Origin: Intrasporangiaceae bacterium URHB0013
GTDB lineage: Bacteria > Actinomycetota > Actinomycetes > Actinomycetales > Dermatophilaceae
Assembly: GCA_000620545.1 (NCBI GenBank)
Contig: JIBA01000003.1
Coordinates: 62,001 to 126,000 of the forward strand
Direction: 5' to 3'
Length of the DNA: 64,000 nucleotides
Shown: positions 51,276 to 58,588 of the stretch, in pieces
Layout: each line of letters starts with the position of its first letter
How positions within the stretch are numbered: the first letter of the stretch is position 1
Program-made: the position numbers and the translations under genes
The notes under the pieces: generated by a model
Told to the model about the DNA's origin: nothing
The model's input: only the letters and a program-made list of their open reading frames with translations
The model's database searches: none

Positions 51276-51347
51276 GCCTGTCACCGCGCCTGTCACCGCG
51301 CGTGTTACCGCGGCGGTTAGGGGGGTGTTAGCGGGCCTGACGAGTCT
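51276..51347 (+). promoter_or_regulatory. SARP-type direct repeats before the secreted CHAP-like gene
   Basis: GTTAG occurs at 51316-51320 and 51327-51331, an 11-bp period, ten bases before a -10-like GAGTCT (51342-51347). Upstream, three 12-bp units (GCCTGTCACCGC twice, then GCGTGTTACCGC; 51276-51311) extend the series. SARPs bind such heptamer repeats one helical turn apart just upstream of -10. Confidence 0.65.
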
Positions 51348-51443
51348 GGAGTCACGTCCTCGTCCTGCAGTTCCGGGACAAGGCCTGCCGACCTCGGGCG
51401 ACCGACCGGCCCACGAGTTGCACCCACCAGCAAGGAGCACACC

Positions 51444-51932
51444 ATGTTGTCCCTCAACCGGCGGAACACCGCTCGCACGTTCGCAACTGCCGTCGCCCTG
51501 GCGGCCGCCACCTCCGGCGTCGTGCCCCTGGCCCCCGTCTCGTCGGCCGATGCGGCCAGCGCCATGGTCACCCACGCGCGCAACTACCTCGGCACCTACC
51601 AGGGCCAGTGCAAGGTCTTCGTCCAGAAGATCTACGCCGAGGTCTACCCGAACACCCTTGGCGTCGGCTACTACCAGGCCTACGTCAACGCGGGCTACCA
51701 CCGGGTGGCCAAGGCGGACGTCGTGCCGGGCGACATCATCCAGGAGACGGATGCCGGGTCGCACACGACAGGGATCCACACCGCGATCGTCACCGGCGAC
51801 CCGGCCGGTGGCGAGATCCGGGTCATCGACTCCAACTTCGTGGCGACCAACAAGGTCGGGGAGCACACCTACAACCCGACGACGCACGCGCAGTCCCACG
51901 GCGGCGTGGCCTACTACTGGCACAAGGGCTGA
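51444..51932 (+). CDS. Secreted CHAP/NlpC-like protein
   Basis: This 162-residue protein has a signal peptide of ~38 residues (RTFATAVALAAATSG, ending near SSADA). The mature part has a Cys in YQGQCKVFVQKIYAE and a later HTAIVTG. This Cys-then-His order with DVVPGDIIQ between them is that of CHAP/NlpC-type cysteine peptidases or amidases, which cut peptidoglycan. The fold is small and the third catalytic residue is not obvious, so catalysis is probable but not proved. AGGAG lies eight bases before the ATG. Its promoter carries SARP-type repeats. A terminator shared with the convergent peptide gene follows. Confidence 0.8.
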   Translation: MLSLNRRNTARTFATAVALAAATSGVVPLAPVSSADAASAMVTHARNYLGTYQGQCKVFVQKIYAEVYPNTLGVGYYQAYVNAGYHRVAKADVVPGDIIQETDAGSHTTGIHTAIVTGDPAGGEIRVIDSNFVATNKVGEHTYNPTTHAQSHGGVAYYWHKG

Positions 51933-51960
51933 CTGGCGCCGAAGGCCGCCCGGACGCGCA

Positions 51961-52002
51961 ACGGGTGCGCCGCAGCGGAGGACTCCTCTGCGGCGCACCC
52001 GT
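51961..52002. terminator. Bidirectional terminator
   Basis: ACGGGTGCGCCGCAG and CTGCGGCGCACCCGT form a perfect 15-bp stem around a 12-base loop. It lies between the CHAP-like gene and the convergent peptide gene and can serve both. Confidence 0.85.
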
Positions 52003-52037
52003 GCGGTTGGTTCGCTCCGGCGCGGGCCAGAGCTCGT

Positions 52038-52199
52038 TCAGATGGACGTGGGCGGCTGGATCGGGCAGGTGCCGTTGGTCGACTGGACGATGTGCTTGAC
52101 GCACCAGACGGACGCCTCGGCGGAGCCGGCGCCGTGCGTCGTGAGGGCGAGGACGGTTGCCGCGACGAGGACGGCTGCGGCCCGGTTGACATGCTTCAC
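52038..52199 (-). CDS. 53-residue secreted peptide precursor
   Basis: The frame starts at GTG 52199 with AGGGGA about six bases upstream. It encodes a basic start (VKHVNRAAA), a hydrophobic core (VLVAATVLALTT) and a cleavage-like region ending GSAEA. The predicted mature peptide is ~24 residues, contains two Cys twelve residues apart (VWCVKH and NGTCPI), one Trp and two adjacent Pro. I recognise no family. It is too short for routine annotation but has its own SARP-type promoter and is 89 bp after the SARP stop. It may be a bacteriocin-like, signalling or surface peptide; the function is open. Confidence 0.75.
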   Translation of the reverse strand: MKHVNRAAAVLVAATVLALTTHGAGSAEASVWCVKHIVQSTNGTCPIQPPTSI

Positions 52200-52259
52200 G
52201 TGGGTCCCCTGATGTGTGACGTGTCGGGCTCCGGGTTCGGAGCCCTGCGGACGTTTCGC

Positions 52260-52292
52260 AGCCTAGGGGAGCCGCCCTAACTCGTCGCTAAC
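52260..52292 (-). promoter_or_regulatory. SARP-type direct repeats before the peptide gene
   Basis: On the minus strand GTTAG occurs at 52288-52292 and 52277-52281, an 11-bp period, 11 bases before -10 TAGGCT (52260-52265). The first repeat overlaps the stop codon of the SARP gene, so the regulator's end carries a binding site for the next promoter. Confidence 0.7.
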
Positions 52293-55200
52293 TCGCGTGA
52301 GCCGGATACGGGGGGTTCGGCAGCCGGAGGGCCGCGTCGGTGAGGCCGAGGTCACCGAGGAGCTGGGCGCACTCGCGTTGCTCGGGATCCACCTGCACCG
52401 CGCACCGCCGGGCGATGGCGACGCGCCGGGCGAGGTCGGCCGCGAGTTCGAGCGGCTGACCGACCCGGCGCCGCAGCTCGACGAGGCGGCGAGCCTGCTC
52501 GTCGGCCCGGGCCCACTCCCCGCGGGCGGCGAGCAGGTCGACGTGGAGCCGCAGGACGTCCGGGTCCTCTCCGGACGGTGCGCGTGGGTCGAGCTCGGCC
52601 CGGGCGGCCGACAGCTCGGCCTCCGCCCGAGCCAGGTCACCGACGCCGCAGTGCACCCGGGCGAGGGCGAGGCGGCAGTGTGCCGTGCCGAGGTCGTCGT
52701 GGATCGCCACCGCCAGCTCGAGGGCCTCGGCGAGCAGGGCGCGTGCCTCCTCCCACCGCTGCAGGTCGAGCAGCCCCTCGGCTCGCGTGGTCAGCCAGAT
52801 GCTCGTCGACCGTGTCGGCTCCGAGACCCGCGACTGCTCCACACGTGCGGCGAGGAGCGGGTCGGCCTCGGCGGCCCGGCCGACGTTGCGCAGCACGACC
52901 CCGCGCTGGGCCTCGGCCCGCAGGCGCCCGGCCTCGTCGCCGAGCTGCGACGCGAGGTCGGCGGCCGCGTCGAACCAACGCATGGCCTCACCGAAGCGGT
53001 CGGCCATCATGGCGGCCCAGCCGGACATCGAGAGCGTGCGCTGCTGGGCGTTGGGGTCGTCGAGCTGTCGCGCCACCTCGAGGGCCCGCGCGGCGACCTG
53101 GGGCAGCTGGTCGGCTCGCTGCCGCTGGGCGAGCACGGCGAACAGCGAGCTGAGCAGCTCGAGCTCCTGCTGGTGTGGCGGGTCCGGCGGCCGGTGCTCG
53201 TGCGCCTCCAGTGCGACCCGGAGGACACGCTCCCGGTCGTCGTCGTACGCCCGCATGGCGAGGAAGTCCCGGAAGGCCAGGGCCAACGCGCCCGCGGTCT
53301 CCGCCTCGCCCTCACCGGCCATCGTGACGACGGCCGAGACGAGACTGCCCCGCTCGGCCTCGAACCACTCGCGCGGAGCCGCCACGGCCTCGAGCGCGCC
53401 GTCGAGCGTGGCGCGCTCCCCGTCGGTCGAAGGGTGAGCCGTCGTGGTCGGCACGCGCGTCGGAGCAGAGACCGGCGCGGGGGACGCGGGCGGCGATGCG
53501 GCACCCTGCCCGTCGCGGCGCTGCTGGAGGGCCTCGCTCGCGACACGCGCGAGGCCCAGCCACCGCGTCGCGAGCTCCGTGGTCAGGGCCGCGCGCGTGT
53601 CCTGCGGCTCCTCGGCGTCGAGCCGCTCGGATGCGAGCTGGCTGACGAGGCTGTGGACCCGGTAGCGGGGCTGGTTCGCCCCGTCGCGGCCCACCGGCTC
53701 CACGAGGTGCCGGTCGACGAGCTCGTCGAGGGCACGGTGCGCCTCGATCTCCCGGGTGAGGCCGTGCAGCAGGAACCGAGCCAGCCACGCCGGCCAGTCA
53801 CCGGGCGGAGCGAGCGACAGCCGCCGGAACAGCGCCCGCGACGGTGAGGCGAGGTCGGCCAACGAGGCCGCGATGCTCGCCCTGACGTCGATGTCGCCCG
53901 CCGACAGCTCGTCGAGGCGCGCGTGCTCACGGGCGAGCCGTCCGAGGAGGTCCTCGGTGGTGAGCGAGGCGTTGGTCGCGAGCTTCGAGCCGGCCACGCA
54001 CAGGGCCAGCGGCAGGTGACCGCAGAGCGCGCTGACCTCGGCGAGGAGGTCGACCCGACCCACGGCCTCGGAATCGGGACTCGCGAGCTCGGCGATGAGC
54101 GCCGCGCCGTCGCGCGCCGACAACGGGGGAACGATGTGGCGTCGCACGCCGACGAGCCCGGCCAGCTTGCTGCGGGAGGTGACGATCGCCCCCGCCCCCG
54201 GAGTGGTGGGAAGCAAGGGGCGCACCTGGGACTCGGCCACCGCACCGTCGAGGACCATGAGCACGCGTCGGCCCGCCGTGCGGCTGCGATACAGCGCCAG
54301 CCGCTCGTCGAGACTGCTCGGGATGGAGCCGCTCTCGACCCCCAGGGCGCGCAGGAACCGGCCCACGATGTGGTGCGGGTCCGCGGCCCCGGACGGGTCG
54401 TCGCCCAGCGCCGCATACAGCGTGCCGTCGGGATACGTGCTGCTCAGGGCGTGTCCCGCCGTGACCGCGAGCGCCGTCTTGCCGACCCCTCCGACACCCA
54501 CGAGGACGACGACAGCGGGGGGAGCGGCGCTGGGGCGAGGCCGCTCGCGCGCCGGCCGCGTGACGTCCGTCGTCGCGGGCGATCCCGTGTGGCTGGTGGA
54601 GCCGCCGAGCCGCGCCAGCACCGCACTGAGCAAGGCATCCCGCCCGACGAGCGTCCAGGTGGGAGCGGGGAGCTCACGGGGCAGACGGTGGGGCACCTCC
54701 GGGGTGACCGGGTCCCCGCGGAGGATGAGGGCGTTGAGGGCCGCGAGGCGTGGGCCCGGAGGGACCCCGAGCTCGTCGACGAACCGCTGGCGCAGCCGGC
54801 GGTATGCCGTGGCGGCCTCGGTCCTGCGGCCGGCCGAGGCGAGTGCCCGAAGGCGGTGCTCGTGCAGGCTCTCGTTCCAGGGATCGTCCTGCAGGTGCGA
54901 CGCGGTGACCGTGAGGACGTCGTCGTAGCGGCCCAGCTCGGCGAGGACGGCGACGTAGAGGTCGACGGCCGCGATGCGCTCGTCGTCGAGCCGGCGCACG
55001 GCAGCGATGCTGTTGTCACCACCGGTCGCCTCGGCCGCACCACCGAAGGGCGTCCCCCGCCATAGCGCCACGGCGCTACCGAGCCACTGCGCCCGTTGGT
55101 CCGCGGAGGCGGACAGGTCGTTCTTGGCCAGGTCGACGAGAGCTCGGAACTCGACGAGGTCGAGCGTGTGCCCGGGCCCCAGCCGCAGCTCGTAACCGGT

Positions 55201-55455
55201 GCGGTGCGACACGATGAGATCACGGCCGTGCTCGCCGAGGTGGCGCCGGAGCGTCGACATGACGTTCTGGACCTGTTGCTTGGCCGTCGGCGGCGGGTCG
55301 TCCCAGAGCAGGTCGATGATCGCCTCGCTGCGCAGCAGTCGATCGGTGGCGATCAGCAGGTGTGCGAGGACCAGACGTTCGCGCCCGCTGCCGAGGGGTA
55401 TGGCGACGCCATCCTCGTCGCGGACCTCGACGGGCCCCAGCACCCGGAACTGCAC
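52288..55455 (-). CDS. AfsR-type SARP regulator with NB-ARC and TPR regions
   Basis: This is a 1055-residue protein. The N-terminal winged-helix DNA-binding region opens MQFRVLGPVEVRDEDG and contains QQVQNVMSTLRRHLGEHG. A bacterial transcriptional activation domain follows (~95-240). An NB-ARC ATPase has VGVGGVGKTALAV (Walker A), and a long TPR-like C-terminus starts at ~600. This is the architecture of AfsR and other large SARPs, which activate promoters with tandem heptamers. The start is GTG 55455. It is surrounded by small secreted-protein genes whose promoters carry the matching repeats, so these are its likely targets. Confidence 0.93.
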   Translation of the reverse strand: MQFRVLGPVEVRDEDGVAIPLGSGRERLVLAHLLIATDRLLRSEAIIDLLWDDPPPTAKQQVQNVMSTLRRHLGEHGRDLIVSHRTGYELRLGPGHTLDLVEFRALVDLAKNDLSASADQRAQWLGSAVALWRGTPFGGAAEATGGDNSIAAVRRLDDERIAAVDLYVAVLAELGRYDDVLTVTASHLQDDPWNESLHEHRLRALASAGRRTEAATAYRRLRQRFVDELGVPPGPRLAALNALILRGDPVTPEVPHRLPRELPAPTWTLVGRDALLSAVLARLGGSTSHTGSPATTDVTRPARERPRPSAAPPAVVVLVGVGGVGKTALAVTAGHALSSTYPDGTLYAALGDDPSGAADPHHIVGRFLRALGVESGSIPSSLDERLALYRSRTAGRRVLMVLDGAVAESQVRPLLPTTPGAGAIVTSRSKLAGLVGVRRHIVPPLSARDGAALIAELASPDSEAVGRVDLLAEVSALCGHLPLALCVAGSKLATNASLTTEDLLGRLAREHARLDELSAGDIDVRASIAASLADLASPSRALFRRLSLAPPGDWPAWLARFLLHGLTREIEAHRALDELVDRHLVEPVGRDGANQPRYRVHSLVSQLASERLDAEEPQDTRAALTTELATRWLGLARVASEALQQRRDGQGAASPPASPAPVSAPTRVPTTTAHPSTDGERATLDGALEAVAAPREWFEAERGSLVSAVVTMAGEGEAETAGALALAFRDFLAMRAYDDDRERVLRVALEAHEHRPPDPPHQQELELLSSLFAVLAQRQRADQLPQVAARALEVARQLDDPNAQQRTLSMSGWAAMMADRFGEAMRWFDAAADLASQLGDEAGRLRAEAQRGVVLRNVGRAAEADPLLAARVEQSRVSEPTRSTSIWLTTRAEGLLDLQRWEEARALLAEALELAVAIHDDLGTAHCRLALARVHCGVGDLARAEAELSAARAELDPRAPSGEDPDVLRLHVDLLAARGEWARADEQARRLVELRRRVGQPLELAADLARRVAIARRCAVQVDPEQRECAQLLGDLGLTDAALRLPNPPYPAHAS

Positions 55456-55587
55456 AGGTGCATTGTGTCGGTTTCCACGCAGCGAGGCGCAACCCCGCAG
55501 CCAGATCTCGGCTCGGCGCCTCTAGCTCACGTCGGGTCCTGGTGGTCTCCTTCGAGGTTGGAGCGGGTCAGCTCGTGTTCCGGGTTT

Positions 55588-55620
55588 GCCCGCAGGTCCG
55601 GCTTCGTCGGACCCGCGGGC
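55588..55620 (-). terminator. Terminator after the two-gene secreted-protein operon
   Basis: GCCCGCAGGTCCG and CGGACCCGCGGGC pair at 12 of 13 positions with loop GCTTCGT, ~20 bp past the stop of the 67-residue gene. It separates that operon from the SARP gene. Confidence 0.75.
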
Positions 55621-55638
55621 ACGGCGGGAACGGCGGGC

Positions 55639-55842
55639 TCAGCCGCAGGCGACGTCGTTCCACGTCCCGAGGTACGGGATGCCGCCGTAGTCGACCATGG
55701 CCGTGACGTCGACGCAGCGACCGTTGGTGCCCGTCACGATCAGACCTCCGGCGTAGAGCTCGAACGTCCCTTGGTCGTGCGCGGTCTGGGACAGGCCGTT
55801 GCGGTGCAGCCTCACCTGCATGCGCCGGATGTCGTGCTTCAC
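55639..55842 (-). CDS. 67-residue protein in the SARP-box operon
   Basis: The GTG at 55842 has AGGAGAG five bases upstream. The product begins VKHDIRRMQVRLHRNG and continues in a beta-rich stretch (FELYAGGLIVTGTNGRCVD, then a second Cys at the end). It has no signal peptide, so it may act inside the cell or leave with the upstream protein. It follows that gene by 32 bp on the same transcript. No family recognised; an immunity, chaperone or modulator role for the secreted partner is speculative. Confidence 0.65.
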   Translation of the reverse strand: MKHDIRRMQVRLHRNGLSQTAHDQGTFELYAGGLIVTGTNGRCVDVTAMVDYGGIPYLGTWNDVACG

Positions 55843-55874
55843 GCTCTCTCCTTCCGAGGACGCCCGGTCCGCGG

Positions 55875-56318
55875 TCACGCGTACGGGTTCATCCGCCAGT
55901 CGTAGCCCGAGCAACCCCCGGAGCCGCAGACCCTGATCGCGAAGGCGTCGACGTCCTCGTAGCCGCTCTGGTAGTACGTGCTCGTGCTGACCGGGGCAGA
56001 GCCGCACCCGCCGCTGTCGACGCGCTCGCCGACCTTGATCCAGATCATGTCCTGGATGGTGCCGCCGCGTCCGATGTAGAGGTTGATCTTCGCCGCCACG
56101 CCGTCACCGGGACACCGGTCGTTGACGTAGAGGTCGTTGATGTTGACGCGCGTGGCGCTGCGGAAGTCGAGATAGGCCGACCCGTAGGCCCGCTGGTCCG
56201 GTGAGGTCGCCGACACCGACCCGTCGTCGGCCTGGGCGGGAGTGGCGCCGAGCATCACGCCGGACAGCGACAGTGCGAGAGCACTGAGGGCGCCGACGAC
56301 GGTCGTTCTGGTGATCAT
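55875..56318 (-). CDS. Secreted Cys-containing protein of the SARP-box operon
   Basis: This 147-residue protein has a ~30-residue signal peptide (TTVVGALSALALSLSGVML, ending AQA). The mature ~117 residues are beta-rich (AYLDFRSATRVNINDLYVND, then NLYIGRGG) and carry five Cys, including the pattern CGSGGCSGYDW near the end. No family is recognised. GGAG sits about seven bases before the ATG. Its promoter has the GTTAG direct repeats, so SARP control is likely. Confidence 0.8.
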   Translation of the reverse strand: MITRTTVVGALSALALSLSGVMLGATPAQADDGSVSATSPDQRAYGSAYLDFRSATRVNINDLYVNDRCPGDGVAAKINLYIGRGGTIQDMIWIKVGERVDSGGCGSAPVSTSTYYQSGYEDVDAFAIRVCGSGGCSGYDWRMNPYA

Positions 56319-56345
56319 GGACTGACTCCTTGTTCGGGTCTGCCC

Positions 56346-56377
56346 ATCCTCGGGACCGCCGCTAACCAGCCGCTAAC
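56346..56377 (-). promoter_or_regulatory. SARP-type direct repeats before the secreted-protein operon
   Basis: On the minus strand GTTAG occurs at 56373-56377 and 56362-56366, an 11-bp period, ten bases before -10-like GAGGAT (56346-56351). The layout is the same as in the two other SARP-type promoters of this island. Confidence 0.7.
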
Positions 56378-56409
56378 TCGCGCTGGTCGGTCGGCGCTCG
56401 CCGGCACAC

Positions 56410-56444
56410 GGCATACGCCCGCTGCCGCCGGCATACGGCATACG
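56410..56444. repeat. Three copies of GGCATACG
   Basis: GGCATACG lies at 56410-56417, 56430-56437 and 56437-56444, the last two sharing one G. They sit in the gap between SoxR and the secreted-protein operon. This is the densest cluster of the octamer in the window. Confidence 0.8.
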
Positions 56445-56459
56445 CCCTCTGCGGAAGGT

Positions 56460-56891
56460 TCAGGGCTCGAGGAGGACGGCTCCCGGCCCGTGCTCGGCCA
56501 GCACGTCGGACGGGTTGTTGAGCGCGCACGTGCGCAGGCTGAGGCAGCCGCAGCCGATGCAGGAGTCGAGCTGGTCGCGCAGCTTCTCGATGCGCCGGAT
56601 CTGCTCGTCGAGACGGCCACGCCACGCGCGCGAGAGACGGGCCCAGTCGGTGGCGGTGGGCGTGCGAGCGTCGGGAAGCGTCGCGAGAGCAGCCCGGATC
56701 TCCTCGAGGGACAGGCCGACCCGCTGGGCGGCGCGGATGAACGACACCCGGCGGATCGTGACCCGCTCGTAGCGGCGCTGGTTGCCGGTCGTGCGGACCG
56801 ACCGGATGAGACCGAGGTCCTCCCAGTAGCGCAGCGCCGAGGTGGCCGCGCCCGTGCGTTCGGCGACCTGGCCGATGGTCAGGCCCGACAT
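56460..56891 (-). CDS. soxR: SoxR-type redox-sensing regulator
   Basis: This 143-residue MerR-family protein has a winged-helix start (LTIGQVAERTGAATSALRYW), a dimerisation helix and the cysteine cluster CIGCGCLSLRTC. The C-x2-C-x-C-x5-C spacing holds the [2Fe-2S] cluster of SoxR. It senses redox-active compounds and in actinobacteria usually activates a few oxidase or efflux genes. No obvious target gene lies beside it. It starts immediately after the stop of the leftward kinase gene, so the two are probably an operon. Confidence 0.93.
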   Translation of the reverse strand: MSGLTIGQVAERTGAATSALRYWEDLGLIRSVRTTGNQRRYERVTIRRVSFIRAAQRVGLSLEEIRAALATLPDARTPTATDWARLSRAWRGRLDEQIRRIEKLRDQLDSCIGCGCLSLRTCALNNPSDVLAEHGPGAVLLEP

Positions 56892-57455
56892 CTAGGCGAC
56901 CCTCGCTTCGGAGAGCCGAGCGACGATGTCCTCGACGGTCTCGTCCGGCGTCTGCTGCGAGCTGTCGAGCCAGAGGCCGATGTGCGGCGTCTCGGTGCGG
57001 ACCTTGTGGTCGAAGTCGCGAATCGACCAGAGGTCGCCGTAGCCGACCTTGACGCGCTTGGACTCTCGCTGCATGACGGTGTCGACGTCGGGCGCGAGCA
57101 TGACGAGGCTGAGCGGTCGCGCGGTCAGCTGGTCGAGGAACGGCTGAAGCGTCGTCCCCACGAAGAGGTCCTGGACGACGACGGTGAAGCCGGCCGCGGC
57201 GTACTCGTCGGCGGAGTGCGCGGCGACGGAGTGGCGCAGGGCGAGCTGCCGCTCGGCCTCGGGATCGCCGTGCGGCGACATGTCGACGCGCCCGCGCACG
57301 ACGACGCGGCGAAACTCGTCACCGCGCAGGTGCACCGCGCGCGAGAAGCGCTCCGCGAGGAGCTGGGAGACGGTCGACTTCCCCGCGGCCATGACGCCGG
57401 TGACGACGATGATCTGCGGGATGTCGACGGCGGAGTGGAGGGCCCGGTCGCTCAC
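56892..57455 (-). CDS. P-loop kinase-like protein
   Basis: This 187-residue protein has IIVVTGVMAAGKSTVSQLLA (Walker A) near the N-terminus, HLRGDEFRRVVV and a C-terminal region with RTETPHIGLWLDSSQQTPDE. This is the layout of small P-loop kinases of the zeta-toxin/shikimate-kinase fold with unknown substrate. No antitoxin is present, so a toxin role is unlikely. GTG 57455 is chosen because AGGG lies six bases before it; GTG 57464 is the alternative. Its stop abuts the soxR start. The 180 bp upstream contain one CGTATGCC motif and no gene. Confidence 0.75.
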   Translation of the reverse strand: MSDRALHSAVDIPQIIVVTGVMAAGKSTVSQLLAERFSRAVHLRGDEFRRVVVRGRVDMSPHGDPEAERQLALRHSVAAHSADEYAAAGFTVVVQDLFVGTTLQPFLDQLTARPLSLVMLAPDVDTVMQRESKRVKVGYGDLWSIRDFDHKVRTETPHIGLWLDSSQQTPDETVEDIVARLSEARVA

Positions 57456-57643
57456 ACCGCACACCCTAGGTGCCGCCGGCCCAAAAGTCGCCAGAGTTCA
57501 GGTGACGTTCAAGTAGCGCGTGCCGCACCCTGCTGCCGACACCGATGGCGTATGCCGTCGCCGACCTCCTGGAGTGCCCGGTTCGGTGCGTGCGGAACTG
57601 AGCACTCGAGCTGGTGGGATCCTCGAATGGTCACGGCGCCACG

Positions 57644-58588
57644 TCAGGCGTAGGCCTCGACCTCGTCAGGGGTGGCGCGCCGCACGACGACGCGGGTCCA
57701 GGCGCCGACGTAGAGGCGGTCGTCGTCGCCGAGCTCGGTCTTGGGGCCGACGGCGACGGCGCGCTGGGGGAGTGGTCCGGCCGCGGGTCCGACAAAGGTG
57801 CCGTTGGAGCTGCCGAGGTCCTCGACAAACCAGCGCGTGCCGTCCGTGGTCAGCTGCGCGTGCCGGCGGCTCACGCCGGGGTCGGACGAGAGGTCGATCT
57901 CGGGATGGGTGTTCTTGCTCGTGGACACGCGGCCGAGCAGGACGCTGCGGTGGCGCAACGGCATGATCGTGGGCAGTCCGGGCGACGGGCAGGGGTCCTC
58001 GGCCTCCTGGGTCTGGTACCAGTCCGGGTCGACCCAGACCTCCGCCAGCCACTCGAACGACGTCGACGCCTCCTCGGCCGTGGGACCGGATGCAGGAGTG
58101 CGGGCCGACAGGTTCGCGGCCACGCCGCCAGCCGGACCGGGCTGCACGGCTTCTCCGTCGGGCTGGGTGTCGGCGAGGTCCTCCGGTCCCGCCGCGGGGT
58201 CACGCGGCATCGCGCCGGTGGTGAAGTCGTAGCCGCAGGCCTCGCAGAACAGTGCCCCGTCCGGGTTCTCGGTGCCGCAGTTGGGGCACTCGAGCGCCGC
58301 CGGTGCGGCCGGGACTGCCGGACCCGGGGTCGGTGCAGCCGCTGGCGGCACCTCGAGGTCCAGGGACGAGCCCGTCGACGCCGGCGCAGCGCCGGTTGAG
58401 GCGCCGGTTGCAGGGCCGGTCCCGGCGCCGGTCCCAGCGCCAGCGGCGGCACCGAACCTGGGGTCGGCCGCGCCGGCCGCGATCCCGCCCCTCGAGGCGG
58501 CCTGGGCGTTCGGGTCGATGGGCGAGCCGCAGGTGTCGCAGTAGTCCTCGGCCTCGGAGGTGTGTCCGTTGGGGCAGACGGCACTCAC
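57644..58588 (-). CDS. FHA-domain protein with two zinc ribbons
   Basis: This is a 314-residue protein. Residues 5-21 (CPNGHTSEAEDYCDTCG) and ~108-128 (CPNCGTENPDGALFCEACG) are zinc ribbons separated by an Ala/Gly/Thr-rich linker. The C-terminal FHA domain has VLLGRVSTSKN, then SRRHAQLTTDG and EDLGSSNGTFVG. These keep the Arg, Ser-Arg-His and Asn residues that bind phosphothreonine. It should read targets phosphorylated by the kinase of this operon. GTG 58588 overlaps the vWA stop. It is the last gene of the operon. Confidence 0.92.
   Translation of the reverse strand: MSAVCPNGHTSEAEDYCDTCGSPIDPNAQAASRGGIAAGAADPRFGAAAGAGTGAGTGPATGASTGAAPASTGSSLDLEVPPAAAPTPGPAVPAAPAALECPNCGTENPDGALFCEACGYDFTTGAMPRDPAAGPEDLADTQPDGEAVQPGPAGGVAANLSARTPASGPTAEEASTSFEWLAEVWVDPDWYQTQEAEDPCPSPGLPTIMPLRHRSVLLGRVSTSKNTHPEIDLSSDPGVSRRHAQLTTDGTRWFVEDLGSSNGTFVGPAAGPLPQRAVAVGPKTELGDDDRLYVGAWTRVVVRRATPDEVEAYA

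Noticed and set aside
56892-57455. Zeta-toxin/antitoxin pair
   Set aside because: The P-loop protein has no small antitoxin neighbour. soxR follows directly, and kinase-fold similarity alone is not enough.
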